Source of the DNA: Chryseobacterium indologenes
GTDB taxonomy: Bacteria; Bacteroidota; Bacteroidia; Flavobacteriales; Weeksellaceae
Length of the DNA stretch: 64,000 bases
NCBI GenBank assembly: GCA_002439165.1
Contig: DJTE01000030.1
Location: 1-64,000, forward strand
Direction: 5' to 3'
Positions 1 through 8,246 of the stretch are shown here, piece by piece. Within the stretch, counting starts at the first letter, position 1, and every line of letters begins with the position of its first letter. Made by a program: the position numbers and the translations under genes. A model generated the notes under the pieces. It made no database searches and was not told the origin of the DNA. It saw only the letters and a program-made list of their open reading frames with translations.

Positions 1-41
1 TAAATATTTACAAAAGAGGATAAAAAACTCTTAAAAAAAAC

Positions 42-68
42 AAAACACTCATAATAGAGTGTTTTTTA
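42..68 (-). terminator. Rho-independent terminator
   Basis: AAAACACTC pairs with GAGTGTTTT across a short AT loop and is followed by T-rich sequence. It lies just downstream of the HMG-CoA-synthase-like gene that ends at 89. The stem is flanked by A and T runs, so it may work in both directions. Confidence 0.7.
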
Positions 69-88
69 TTCATTTTATAAAGATCATT

Positions 89-1417
89 TTAGTAATGATA
101 ATCATAATATCTTGCTCCTTTCAAAACTGGATCTTCAGATTCTATATTTAGCAGTCCAAATCCTTTATAGTTACTATTCACTGATTTTTCAAGCTGTTTT
201 CTGTGAAGTTTTTCATAAGTTTCAAAATCAATGGCTGTTCTGTTTTTCAGATCTTCAAACAGATTCCATTTTGAGACAACTGTTTTCCAGTTTCCGGATA
301 CCTTTCCGGCAAATACTTTTGATTTTGAACCGCTGCCATATCCGAAAAATCCTATTTCAGCTCCGGCCAGTTCTTCATTTTCATTAAAGGAAACCTCAAG
401 CGCAGACAACATAGCCATAAAAACAGATGCTGTATACATGTTGCCAATTTCTGAAGAAGCCCTCTGGGTGCGCTCAATCTTATCATTCACCAGCTTCAGG
501 TAGTCATCTGATTTCGCAGCTGCCTTCTGTTCCTCCTGAGTATGGTATGGAAGGCCGTTTTCAAGACTGTATATTTCAATGAATACTCTTTTCCCATGAA
601 AGGCATAAGGAAGGTGAAAGACAAGATATTTCCAGGTTTCATAAGGTTTAGCTTTCCCTGTAATTTCTTTATAATGCTGATATGCTTCCCTGATCCTGTT
701 CTGATAGCACTGATTGGAATACTGTCCGTCAAAAACAGGTTCATCGGTAAAGATTTCAATTTTATCCGGAAAGTTTTCAGGTGCATGAGCCAGATCTTCC
801 TTATTATAGTGCCTTCTGGGTTTAAAAAAATCGAAAACGCTTTCTGTCGCCACTCCCCAGCTATTTTCAATTTCCAGCAGATCCGGTTTTGAGGAAATCA
901 GCAAAGCTACGGCTCCTCCGCCCTGGGTATATTCTCCGGAAGAAGCGAGTTCATATTTGGCATAATCACTTGCAATAACTACTGCTTTTTTATTTGGATT
1001 GGCCCTTACAAAATCCAGTGAATTATGCAGTACATCTACTGCTCCGATACAGGCAAAAGTCATATCTGCCACATCACAGTTTCTGAAACATCTTTCCCCG
1101 AAGTCTTTCTCCAATACTTTTTCCACCATATGAACAGCGTATGAAGCTGTGGGTTTTGCGGCATCCAGGGCACTTTCTGTTCCTAAATAGATTCTTGCTA
1201 TCTCTTCAGGATTAAGCTGATAATCCCTGATCAGTTTTAATAAGGCTTCTGCCGCAAAGGTAGCTGTGTCTTCGTGAACGTCCGGAAATCCCATTTTATG
1301 CAGTCCAAGCCCCTTTTCAAGTTTTGCCGCTTCAATTCCCCTTTTCTCAGCCAGATCTCTGATTTCCAAATATAAAGATGGTACATACCAACCCGCTGCC
1401 TCAATTCCAAAAGTCAT
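89..1417 (-). CDS. Hydroxymethylglutaryl-CoA synthase family protein
   Basis: A 442-residue thiolase-fold enzyme. The family condenses acetyl-CoA with acetoacetyl-CoA to give HMG-CoA, the step before mevalonate in isoprenoid synthesis. Visible active-site candidates are Glu81 in GTES, the nucleophile Cys123 in FACIG and His268 in FHLPY. A GNMYTA segment at 325-330 matches the conserved GNTYT of this family. No signal peptide is present, so it should be cytosolic. No other mevalonate gene lies nearby and it appears monocistronic, with a terminator just downstream. A role in beta-branching of polyketides, or a KAS III-like role, cannot be excluded from sequence alone. Confidence 0.85.
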   Translation of the reverse strand: MTFGIEAAGWYVPSLYLEIRDLAEKRGIEAAKLEKGLGLHKMGFPDVHEDTATFAAEALLKLIRDYQLNPEEIARIYLGTESALDAAKPTASYAVHMVEKVLEKDFGERCFRNCDVADMTFACIGAVDVLHNSLDFVRANPNKKAVVIASDYAKYELASSGEYTQGGGAVALLISSKPDLLEIENSWGVATESVFDFFKPRRHYNKEDLAHAPENFPDKIEIFTDEPVFDGQYSNQCYQNRIREAYQHYKEITGKAKPYETWKYLVFHLPYAFHGKRVFIEIYSLENGLPYHTQEEQKAAAKSDDYLKLVNDKIERTQRASSEIGNMYTASVFMAMLSALEVSFNENEELAGAEIGFFGYGSGSKSKVFAGKVSGNWKTVVSKWNLFEDLKNRTAIDFETYEKLHRKQLEKSVNSNYKGFGLLNIESEDPVLKGARYYDYHY

Positions 1418-1537
1418 ATTCTCTAATTTTTTATACGAATTTATAAAATGCAGACTGAATACTCCTTCAATATTATTTACTTTTTAAGCATTATTGTCAA
1501 ATCTCATGTTATCGTTCCGGGCACACGTCCTGTTATG

Positions 1538-1566
1538 AAAAAGGCCACTGAAAACAGTGGCCGGTA
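1538..1566 (-). terminator. Rho-independent terminator of the M1 peptidase gene
   Basis: GGCCACTG (1543-1550) and CAGTGGCC (1555-1562) form a perfect 8-bp stem with an AAAA/TTTT loop. On the minus strand it is followed by TTTTT, directly downstream of the gene ending at 1591. Confidence 0.85.
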
Positions 1567-1590
1567 TCATTCTTTATCTGATAAAGTTTT

Positions 1591-4101
1591 TTATTTGAAA
1601 TCTTCAATCGTTTTATTCAATGCATCAATCTGCTTGTGAATACTGGCAGCATTCTGAGGATTCTGTCTCAGAACTTCCAGTTTCTTGGCTAAACCGTCTT
1701 TCAGCATCTGGATAACCATCATTTTAGTCTGTGGATTATTACCCATCTGGTCTCTGGCATTGCTTAATATTTTGGCAACATTTTCTGTTGCCTTCAGGTT
1801 ATCTGAACTCATGATCCAGTTAAAACCATCCTCAGCAGCTTTCCCCAATTCCGGATCCTGGTATTTCACAAAAGGATAAAATGCAGCAAGAGGAGTAATA
1901 TTAGACATCTGAGAGGTTACCTTATTCTTTACAATAACAGGAAGCAATTGTGCCAGCAGTTCATCAGAAGCTCCTTCCAGGTCGATCTTATCTGCCAGGG
2001 TGTTGGCTTTGGAAGGATCAATGGTAAGAACAGCACTCAGTGAATTTCCTTTTACGGCATTGGAAACAGCACCGACTCCTTTTTCAAAAAGCGGAAGGTA
2101 TTTTTTATCTTTAGTCTTGGCCAAAGCAGCAACTGCCGCAGCCTGAACCAGTGTTTTAGGATCGTTTGAAGCCAGTTTTTCCACCTCAGCACCGAATGCT
2201 TTCATCTGATCTGCATTGGTAAGATCCATGAGTTCCAGAGCTTTCATTCTTATTCTGAAGAACGGATCTTTCAGGGCGGCTCCCAGTAATTTCACCGCGG
2301 CAGCATTTTTCCCGGCCTGATCTTTTATGCCTGTTAAAGCCTTATACCTGCTTTTAAATTCTTTGGAGCCTGTAAACTGCATCAGGTTCTGCTCCGGAGT
2401 TTTTATATCGGTAATATCCGCCAGCAAAATGCCGTCTGCATTGATATTGATAAGATCCGGATTTTTAGAGACATCAAAGCTGAATGTGTTTTTATCTTCT
2501 GCATTTACCCATACATGATATCTTTTAGGTTTTCCGTTATCGTATACATCGATAGCCAGCGGAAATTCGAAAGGCAGCTCCTGGGTTTGACTGACCGTTA
2601 CCGTAACCTGTTTTTTAACAGGTTCAAAAGTGGACGAGTAAGTGATCTTTGGGTTTCCGCTTCCGAAATACCACTGATTGAAGAACCAGTTCAGATCCTT
2701 TCCGCTCACTTTTTCAAAAGACAGTCTCAGCTGGTGGGCTTCCGCGTTCTGGTATTCATATGTTTTAAGGTAATCGCTCATTCCGGCAAAGAAGGCTTCG
2801 TCACCAAGATAATTTCTCAGCATATGAAGGATTCCTCCTCCCTTCTGATAAGTAACAAGATCAAAAACATCTTCCCGGGAGTCATAATTGAATCTTACGA
2901 GATTTTTTTTGAAGTCTGAAGACTTGTGAATATACATATTCACATCAGACATCAGATGATAATCTGCCTGATCTTTTCCGTATTTATATTCGTTCCAGAG
3001 GTATTCGGAGTAATTGGCAAAAGATTCGTTTACCGTAAGATTGCTCCAGCTTTCTGCTGTTACCAGATCTCCAAACCAGTGATGAAACAGTTCGTGGGCG
3101 ATGGTATCTTCCCATTTGTTCTCATCGATCAGCTGGCCGGGTTTCTGGAGGATATCGCTTCCGTGAAGGGTGGCAGTAGTATTTTCCATAGCACCGCTCA
3201 CATATTCTCTTCCCGAAATCTGTGCATATTTCACCCACGGATAATCATAATTCATTTTTTTAGAAAAGAATTCAATCATTTCCGGGGTGTTTCCGTAGAT
3301 CTGTTTGGCATAAGGTTCGTATTCTTTTTCTATATAATAGTCTACAGGAATGTTTTTCCATTTATCTCTGACGATTGCATACTCTCCTACTCCCATAAAG
3401 AAAAGATAAGTGGAATGTCTTTTATCCATCACCCAGTGGTCTGTTCTGAGGCCATTGGCTTCTTTTTGTGAATCTTTTAAAACCCCGTTGGAAAGTGTAA
3501 CATATTTATCCGGAACGGTCATATAAATTTCCTGGGTTGTTTTCTGGTTGGGCTTATCGATGGTGGGGAACCAGGCAGAAGACGATTCTGTTTCACCCTG
3601 CGTCCAGATCTGTGTAGGCATATCGGGATCCTTACCCTGTGCATTGATGAAGTAAAGTCCTTTGGCATCATTAATTGCCATACTTCCCACCTGCTTCACC
3701 TCATTGGGACGGGAGGTATATTTGATATAAACGGTATAATCCTGGTTTTTCTGATAGGTTTTATCCAGGGTGATCTTTAAAACATCATTTTTATAATCAT
3801 ATTTCAGAGGTGATCTTTTTCCGCCGTTATCCAGGGCAACTTCATGAATAAGCATTCCTTTTGCATCAAGAACCAGTTCTCCGGACGGATAAAAATACGG
3901 AGAGGCCGTAAGCCATTCTTCCCCATTCATCTGCTCTTTCTGATAATCGAAGCTTACTTTAAGTTTCGTGTGTTTAAGTTCCGTTACTTTGGTATGAGTG
4001 GCTCTGTATACTTTTTCTCTTCCTGAGGTTTCAGTCTGTGCCGATACATGTGCAGAAAATACGATTCCTAATACAGCAATCGATAAAATCACCTTTTTCA
4101 T
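1591..4101 (-). CDS. M1 family metalloaminopeptidase, exported
   Basis: An 836-residue zinc aminopeptidase of the aminopeptidase N family, which removes N-terminal residues from peptides. A cleavable signal peptide covers about residues 1-21 (ends VSAQ), so it acts outside the cytoplasm. The substrate-binding GAMEN motif is at 303-307, the zinc motif HELFH at 336-340 and the third zinc ligand Glu359 in NESFA. The C-terminal 250 residues look like helical repeats of the HEAT/ERAP1 type. It is the last gene of a short minus-strand run; the small gene upstream ends 14 bp before its start. A strong terminator follows. Confidence 0.93.
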   Translation of the reverse strand: MKKVILSIAVLGIVFSAHVSAQTETSGREKVYRATHTKVTELKHTKLKVSFDYQKEQMNGEEWLTASPYFYPSGELVLDAKGMLIHEVALDNGGKRSPLKYDYKNDVLKITLDKTYQKNQDYTVYIKYTSRPNEVKQVGSMAINDAKGLYFINAQGKDPDMPTQIWTQGETESSSAWFPTIDKPNQKTTQEIYMTVPDKYVTLSNGVLKDSQKEANGLRTDHWVMDKRHSTYLFFMGVGEYAIVRDKWKNIPVDYYIEKEYEPYAKQIYGNTPEMIEFFSKKMNYDYPWVKYAQISGREYVSGAMENTTATLHGSDILQKPGQLIDENKWEDTIAHELFHHWFGDLVTAESWSNLTVNESFANYSEYLWNEYKYGKDQADYHLMSDVNMYIHKSSDFKKNLVRFNYDSREDVFDLVTYQKGGGILHMLRNYLGDEAFFAGMSDYLKTYEYQNAEAHQLRLSFEKVSGKDLNWFFNQWYFGSGNPKITYSSTFEPVKKQVTVTVSQTQELPFEFPLAIDVYDNGKPKRYHVWVNAEDKNTFSFDVSKNPDLININADGILLADITDIKTPEQNLMQFTGSKEFKSRYKALTGIKDQAGKNAAAVKLLGAALKDPFFRIRMKALELMDLTNADQMKAFGAEVEKLASNDPKTLVQAAAVAALAKTKDKKYLPLFEKGVGAVSNAVKGNSLSAVLTIDPSKANTLADKIDLEGASDELLAQLLPVIVKNKVTSQMSNITPLAAFYPFVKYQDPELGKAAEDGFNWIMSSDNLKATENVAKILSNARDQMGNNPQTKMMVIQMLKDGLAKKLEVLRQNPQNAASIHKQIDALNKTIEDFK

Positions 4102-4115
4102 TATGGTCTACCTTA

Positions 4116-4346
4116 TTATTTTTTAGAATTATTTTTCGTTAATATATCAAAAATATCGTTTACCAGGGTCTCATAATCCCCTGTTTTCAATTGCTCTTTG
4201 GTTTTGGCGAAAGCTTTTTTGAGTTCACTTTCAGGGTTTTCATCATCAATAACCTCTACTGAAGCTACTCCTTTCAGTTGGTTTACAGCATTTTTAAGAA
4301 CTTCTATATCTGCATTTTCTTCGGTATTTATTTTTAAATATTTCAT
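4116..4346 (-). CDS. Small hypothetical protein (76 aa)
   Basis: I do not recognise a function. The start chosen is the ATG at 4346 (protein begins MKYLKINTEEN). It lies one base beyond the stop codon of the upstream serine hydrolase, so translation is probably coupled. A longer reading from 4412 would overlap that gene by 65 bases and begins with non-conserved-looking residues. The product is small, charged and predicted helical in its C-terminal half, with a beta-alpha start. It lacks a signal peptide, so it is probably cytosolic. The size and fold hint resemble small antitoxin-like proteins, but no partner toxin is adjacent, so that idea is not supported. Confidence 0.65.
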   Translation of the reverse strand: MKYLKINTEENADIEVLKNAVNQLKGVASVEVIDDENPESELKKAFAKTKEQLKTGDYETLVNDIFDILTKNNSKK

Positions 4347-4347
4347 T

Positions 4348-5670
4348 CTATTGTTTTTTAAAGGTAAAATTGTTTCCTGCCTGCGAAAAATCCATTGTTC
4401 CTTTTTCTGCATTGAATTTCATTCTGATCCCTGCTGTTTCAAATTTAAATTCGCTCTCGGAAACCGCTTCAAGCGGAAACGCTCCCTGTCCTGTTGCCTG
4501 TCCTTTCAGTTTCCCGTTTTCTGAGAATATTTTAATGTCCAGAGGAAACCCTTCTGCTTTGTAAACTCCTTCATATTTTTTCAGCAGATCTCCTGCAACG
4601 GAAACCTCTTTAAAGCCTGGCATTGTAAAGTCTTTACCTGTGGCAGTCTGCAACATCTTTATCGAAATATCATTGTTATTGTAATCCGACTGATTGGTAA
4701 TGAAACTTATTCCTGTTTTTATTTCAGGAAAATAGTATAATACGGAACGGAACTGATCTATTCCTCCGTTATGACCATATCCCCAATATTTATCAAAAGG
4801 AACTCTGGTAATACCATAGCCGTAACCATCGTTAAATTCCTTCATCTGCTTAAGACTGTCTTTATTGACTAATTTGCCATTTTCCAAAGCAATGATGAAC
4901 TTCAGCAGTTCTGTGGGGGTAGAAATAAGGTTTCCCGCTCCGGCCGGAACGCTCATATCGGTTTCCTGCCAGGGCTGATAATTTCCATTGGTATACTGAT
5001 AAGAAAGTGCCTGATTGCCGGAAGGGTCTATCTTCCCTCCCACTTTTGTAAGCGTTAATTTCAAAGGTCCGGCAATCTTTTCCTGAATAAGTTTCGCATA
5101 GCTTTTTTTATATACTTTTTCAAGAATAAAGGTCAGCAGGATGTAACCGGAATTACTGTATTCATATTTTGATCCCGGTGTGAAATCGCTTTTATATTTT
5201 TTAATGATCGAAACCATAGAGGCTTCGGTCTGAGGTTGGGTATTGTACGTCCAGTACTCTTCTTCATTGGTCAGGTTATGGATTCCGCTTCTGTGCTGCA
5301 GAAGATCTTTGATGGTTATTTTATCCGCATTTTCCACTTCAGGATAGAACGAGGAAAGTTTAGCATCCAGAGACAGTTTTTTGTCCTCCACAGCTTTCAT
5401 CACCAATACCGCAGTAAACGTCTTGGAGATGGAGCCGATGCGATACTGAGTATTCATATTGGCCTTCTGTTTTTTAGCAACATCAGAAAAACCGGTTACT
5501 TTCAGGAAGGTGGGCTGATCATTATCTGCAAAAGCAAAACTTCCCATTACTTTATGGTGGACGGATAAAGAATCAAGGTAATCCATCAGTTTCTGCCGGC
5601 CTGTATTCTGTGAATAGGCTATACAGGAAAGTCCTGCTGCTGCAACGAAGAAAATTTTTTTCAGCATCAT
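4348..5670 (-). CDS. Serine hydrolase, class C beta-lactamase/PBP family, exported
   Basis: 440 residues with a signal peptide (about 1-20, ends AYSQ). The family includes class C beta-lactamases, D-aminopeptidases and esterases; all use an active-site serine. The SxxK motif is S80-I-S-K83, the second motif Y171-S-N173, and the third-motif equivalent is H300-N-G-G rather than KTG. The HxG form is typical of the esterase/peptidase-like branch, so resistance to beta-lactams should not be assumed. About 100 residues after the catalytic domain form a small beta domain, as in DUF3471-type extensions. The next gene follows after one base. Confidence 0.88.
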   Translation of the reverse strand: MMLKKIFFVAAAGLSCIAYSQNTGRQKLMDYLDSLSVHHKVMGSFAFADNDQPTFLKVTGFSDVAKKQKANMNTQYRIGSISKTFTAVLVMKAVEDKKLSLDAKLSSFYPEVENADKITIKDLLQHRSGIHNLTNEEEYWTYNTQPQTEASMVSIIKKYKSDFTPGSKYEYSNSGYILLTFILEKVYKKSYAKLIQEKIAGPLKLTLTKVGGKIDPSGNQALSYQYTNGNYQPWQETDMSVPAGAGNLISTPTELLKFIIALENGKLVNKDSLKQMKEFNDGYGYGITRVPFDKYWGYGHNGGIDQFRSVLYYFPEIKTGISFITNQSDYNNNDISIKMLQTATGKDFTMPGFKEVSVAGDLLKKYEGVYKAEGFPLDIKIFSENGKLKGQATGQGAFPLEAVSESEFKFETAGIRMKFNAEKGTMDFSQAGNNFTFKKQ

Positions 5671-5839
5671 AATATTAATTTTATCAATCAGTAGCTAATA
5701 TAGGGCTATTGTTACAGTTTAAACCTCTGAAACAGTTATATTGTGTAAGAATAAAACCAATATCATCCGAAGGACAGGCTCACTTCATTTACATAACTTC
5801 CCTATTTATAAAATTGTGTTTCTTCTGCTCGGAAAAACA

Positions 5840-6760
5840 CTAATAATCTTCGGGGGTTATTCCATTAAATTCCAGTCTGGAGAGTATGGTTTCTTCATCT
5901 CTGCAAAGGCTGTCCTTTTTAATATAGCCGAGAATCACTTTTTTATTCCGGGGGTTGTTAAATGAAAGAAGCTCCGCAAGATATTTTCTTTTCCGGGTGT
6001 CATCAACAGTCTTATTACCGAGCATTTCAATATATTCTTTCTGCAGCTGAACAGCGTAGTCTTTTTTATACCAGGTGGAAAGATACAGCATGGCGGGCAT
6101 CCTGTGATGAGAAAATGCCTGGTTTACAATCTGTTTTTTGAGTCCGTCCGGATAGATCCTGTTTCTGAGCGCAGTGCTGAGAATAAGTTCCGAAGAATCA
6201 GGACTGAATAAAAGCATGCTATCCAGTTTTTTCAACGGCAAATCTGATCTGAGCTCATCCGGCTTCAGCTGATAATACCGTTTCCAGTAGACAGGTTCCG
6301 CCGGATTATCATCACTGATAACGCAGCCATTCTGAACATGGACCTTTTGCTTTCTGCTGAGAAGTTTACTAAAAACAGATTCAAGATAACGGGGCTCTTT
6401 TTCCAGCAGCCCTATTGCTGCATATACGGCCACAGCACTATTTCTGTTGTCTGCAAGGGTGAACAGCTCCTGCTCTGAAGCTATTTGGTATAATTTTTCA
6501 GCATTGTTAAAGTTGACCGGCGGGTCTTTCTGACCTTTTGCCAGGCTCCCTGTTTCATATACATTCAGAGCGGAAATCGCTATTACTGTTTTCTTTAAAT
6601 GTTCAGGGATATTCAGTGTATCAAATACAGCATCTTTCGCAAAATCAAAATCTTCGATTAATATATCCTGCGATATGGCAGTCTTTTTATCGTTTTTCCC
6701 GGTACAGCCTAAAAGAATGAAAGCACAGAAAACAATTCCAAAAACTCCGGAATTATTCAT
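5840..6760 (-). CDS. Hypothetical lipoprotein with probable helical repeats
   Basis: 306 residues with a lipoprotein signal: hydrophobic stretch then lipobox LLGC at about residue 19, so it is probably lipid-anchored in the envelope. The rest is rich in Leu and Lys with repeated helical segments (e.g. AVYAAIGLLEKEP), suggestive of HEAT/TPR-like packing, but no family is recognised. Its ATG overlaps the stop codon of thyA by one base (TAATG), which implies translational coupling. There is no evident functional link with nucleotide metabolism. About 170 bp separate its end from the serine hydrolase start. Confidence 0.75.
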   Translation of the reverse strand: MNNSGVFGIVFCAFILLGCTGKNDKKTAISQDILIEDFDFAKDAVFDTLNIPEHLKKTVIAISALNVYETGSLAKGQKDPPVNFNNAEKLYQIASEQELFTLADNRNSAVAVYAAIGLLEKEPRYLESVFSKLLSRKQKVHVQNGCVISDDNPAEPVYWKRYYQLKPDELRSDLPLKKLDSMLLFSPDSSELILSTALRNRIYPDGLKKQIVNQAFSHHRMPAMLYLSTWYKKDYAVQLQKEYIEMLGNKTVDDTRKRKYLAELLSFNNPRNKKVILGYIKKDSLCRDEETILSRLEFNGITPEDY

Positions 6761-7554
6761 TATATGGCTACCGGAGCTTTAATACCCGGATGCGGATCAT
6801 AGTTTTCGAGTGTAAAATCTTCGAAATCAAAACCAAAAATATCTTTGATCTCAGGATTCAGCTTCATGACCGGAAGTGGTCTCGGCTCTCTTGAAAGCTG
6901 TCTGTTTACCTGTTCAAAATGGTTGTTGTAAATATGAACATCACCGAAACTGTGTACATAATCACCTACTTCCAGGCCGCATACCTGCGCCACCATCATC
7001 AGAAGCAGGGCATAGCTTGCGATATTGAACGGTACTCCCAGAAATACGTCGGCACTTCTCTGATACAGCTGCAGCGATAATTTTCCGTCCGCCACATAAA
7101 ACTGGAATAGGGCATGACAGGGTGCCAGTGCCATATTCGGAATTTCAGCGGTATTCCATGCAGAAACGATCAGCCTTCTGGAGTCCGGATTTTTTTTGAT
7201 CTGATCGATGACCTCTGTAATCTGATCTACAATTTTTCCGTCTGCTCCCTGCCAGCTTCTCCACTGGGCTCCGTATACAGGACCTAAGTTTCCGTTTTCG
7301 TCCGCCCACTCGTCCCATATGGATACTCCGTTATCGTTAAGATATTTGATATTGGTATCTCCTTTCAGGAACCACAGGAGTTCATAAATAATCGATTTCA
7401 GATGCACTTTTTTGGTGGTTACCAAAGGAAAACCTTTTGACAGGTCATACCTCAGCTGGTACCCGAAAACACTTCTGGTTCCGGTTCCCGTTCTGTCGGT
7501 CTTGTCTGTTCCGTTGTCTAAAATATGCTGTAAAAGGTCTAGATAATTTTGCAT
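6760..7554 (-). CDS. thyA: Thymidylate synthase
   Basis: 264 residues, the same length as the E. coli enzyme, with no gaps apparent. It methylates dUMP to dTMP using methylene-tetrahydrofolate in the cytosol. Arg21, the DSRR pair at 126-127, catalytic Cys146 in APCHA and the QRSADVFLGVPFN dUMP-binding segment are all present. Unlike in many bacteria, no dihydrofolate reductase gene follows; the downstream gene is a lipoprotein overlapping by one base. A -7 promoter element lies at 7577-7584. Confidence 0.98.
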   Translation of the reverse strand: MQNYLDLLQHILDNGTDKTDRTGTGTRSVFGYQLRYDLSKGFPLVTTKKVHLKSIIYELLWFLKGDTNIKYLNDNGVSIWDEWADENGNLGPVYGAQWRSWQGADGKIVDQITEVIDQIKKNPDSRRLIVSAWNTAEIPNMALAPCHALFQFYVADGKLSLQLYQRSADVFLGVPFNIASYALLLMMVAQVCGLEVGDYVHSFGDVHIYNNHFEQVNRQLSREPRPLPVMKLNPEIKDIFGFDFEDFTLENYDPHPGIKAPVAI

Positions 7555-7576
7555 TTTGAAAGCGGTTTTGATGGCT

Positions 7577-7584
7577 CAAATTTA
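7577..7584 (-). promoter_or_regulatory. Bacteroidota -7 promoter element for thyA
   Basis: TAAATTTG on the minus strand fits the TAnnTTTG consensus. It lies 22 bases upstream of the thyA ATG. No clear -33 TTG was seen. Confidence 0.55.
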
Positions 7585-7610
7585 GAAAAAACTTCCCTAA
7601 AAAACTATTA

Positions 7611-7637
7611 AAAAGGCATTCACTTTCATGAATGCCG
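7611..7637 (-). terminator. Rho-independent terminator
   Basis: GGCATTCA and TGAATGCC form an 8-bp stem; TTTTT follows on the minus strand. It sits between the GreA-like gene and thyA, so thyA is probably transcribed separately. Confidence 0.75.
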
Positions 7638-7721
7638 TGTATAGAAACGATATTATTTTTCTATTAAATTGCTGCTGTTCAGCCAGGCTGAAAAGAATCA
7701 GCAGGGTTATTTTTTTTTCAA

Positions 7722-8162
7722 TTACCAGATCTCTTCAATGGTCTGGCTGGTAGTATTCACAGTGAATATATCTTCTGTCTTTTTTCCGTACATCGCTTTT
7801 ACAAGGGGGGATTCTGCAGAAACTGTCATGATCTTCTGCTTTCCGTAAATAATTTCGCCTGCGGACGCAGCAATATAAAACAATCCCTTATCTGTTTTCA
7901 CCAAAGCTCCGTTCTGCACTTTATCCATTGCTTCAGAGGATATTTTCCGGACAGCATCCTGCTGGTTCAGCGCTTCGTTAAGCTGCCGCTGAAGGTTATT
8001 GATCTCCTGCTGAAGCATTTCACGGCCGGTTTCATATTTATCCCCCATAGAACTTTTGGTATCGTTATTGGAAGCACGGGTTTCGGCAATAAGGTTTTCA
8101 AAATGCGTAATCTTATCTGCAATCTTTGCTGTAAGGATATTGTGTATTTCTTGTTTGTTCAT
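7722..8162 (-). CDS. GreA/GreB-like transcription factor family protein
   Basis: 146 residues with two parts: an N-terminal coiled-coil hairpin (about 1-75, containing SSMGDKYETGREM) and a C-terminal beta-rich FKBP-like domain (about 85-146). This matches the layout of Gre factors, which enter the RNA polymerase secondary channel. The acidic tip residues typical of cleavage-stimulating GreA are not obvious, so it may be a Gfh-type modulator or a paralog without cleavage activity. Proteins like this are sometimes mislabelled 3-oxoacyl-ACP synthase; nothing here supports that. No signal peptide. The gene appears to be transcribed alone, with a hairpin on each side. Confidence 0.7.
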   Translation of the reverse strand: MNKQEIHNILTAKIADKITHFENLIAETRASNNDTKSSMGDKYETGREMLQQEINNLQRQLNEALNQQDAVRKISSEAMDKVQNGALVKTDKGLFYIAASAGEIIYGKQKIMTVSAESPLVKAMYGKKTEDIFTVNTTSQTIEEIW

Positions 8163-8173
8163 GGAAGCTTTTA

Positions 8174-8193
8174 TCCCCTCTAAAAAGAGGGGA
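8174..8193. repeat. Short GC-rich hairpin CCCCTC/GAGGGG
   Basis: A 6-bp perfect stem with a TAAAAA loop lies between the GH13 gene and the GreA-like gene. It lacks a clear trailing T-run on either strand, so it may be a weak terminator or a small dispersed palindrome. Confidence 0.4.
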
Positions 8194-8246
8194 ATTATAA
8201 GAGTTAATACATCTTTTTAAGTAAGAATAACAATTTTACGGAACGA

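Noticed and set aside
89..1417. Part of a mevalonate operon
   Set aside because: The neighbours are unrelated and a terminator follows directly.
2926..3471. Long plus-strand open frame inside the M1 peptidase gene
   Set aside because: It runs antisense to a gene with clear motifs and has no sign of its own: no plausible start, composition or family.
4348..5670. Beta-lactam resistance gene
   Set aside because: SxxK and YxN are present but the third motif is HNGG, typical of esterase or peptidase relatives.
7722..8162. 3-oxoacyl-ACP synthase
   Set aside because: Too short and lacks any thiolase motif; coiled coil plus FKBP-like domain fits a GreA-like protein.
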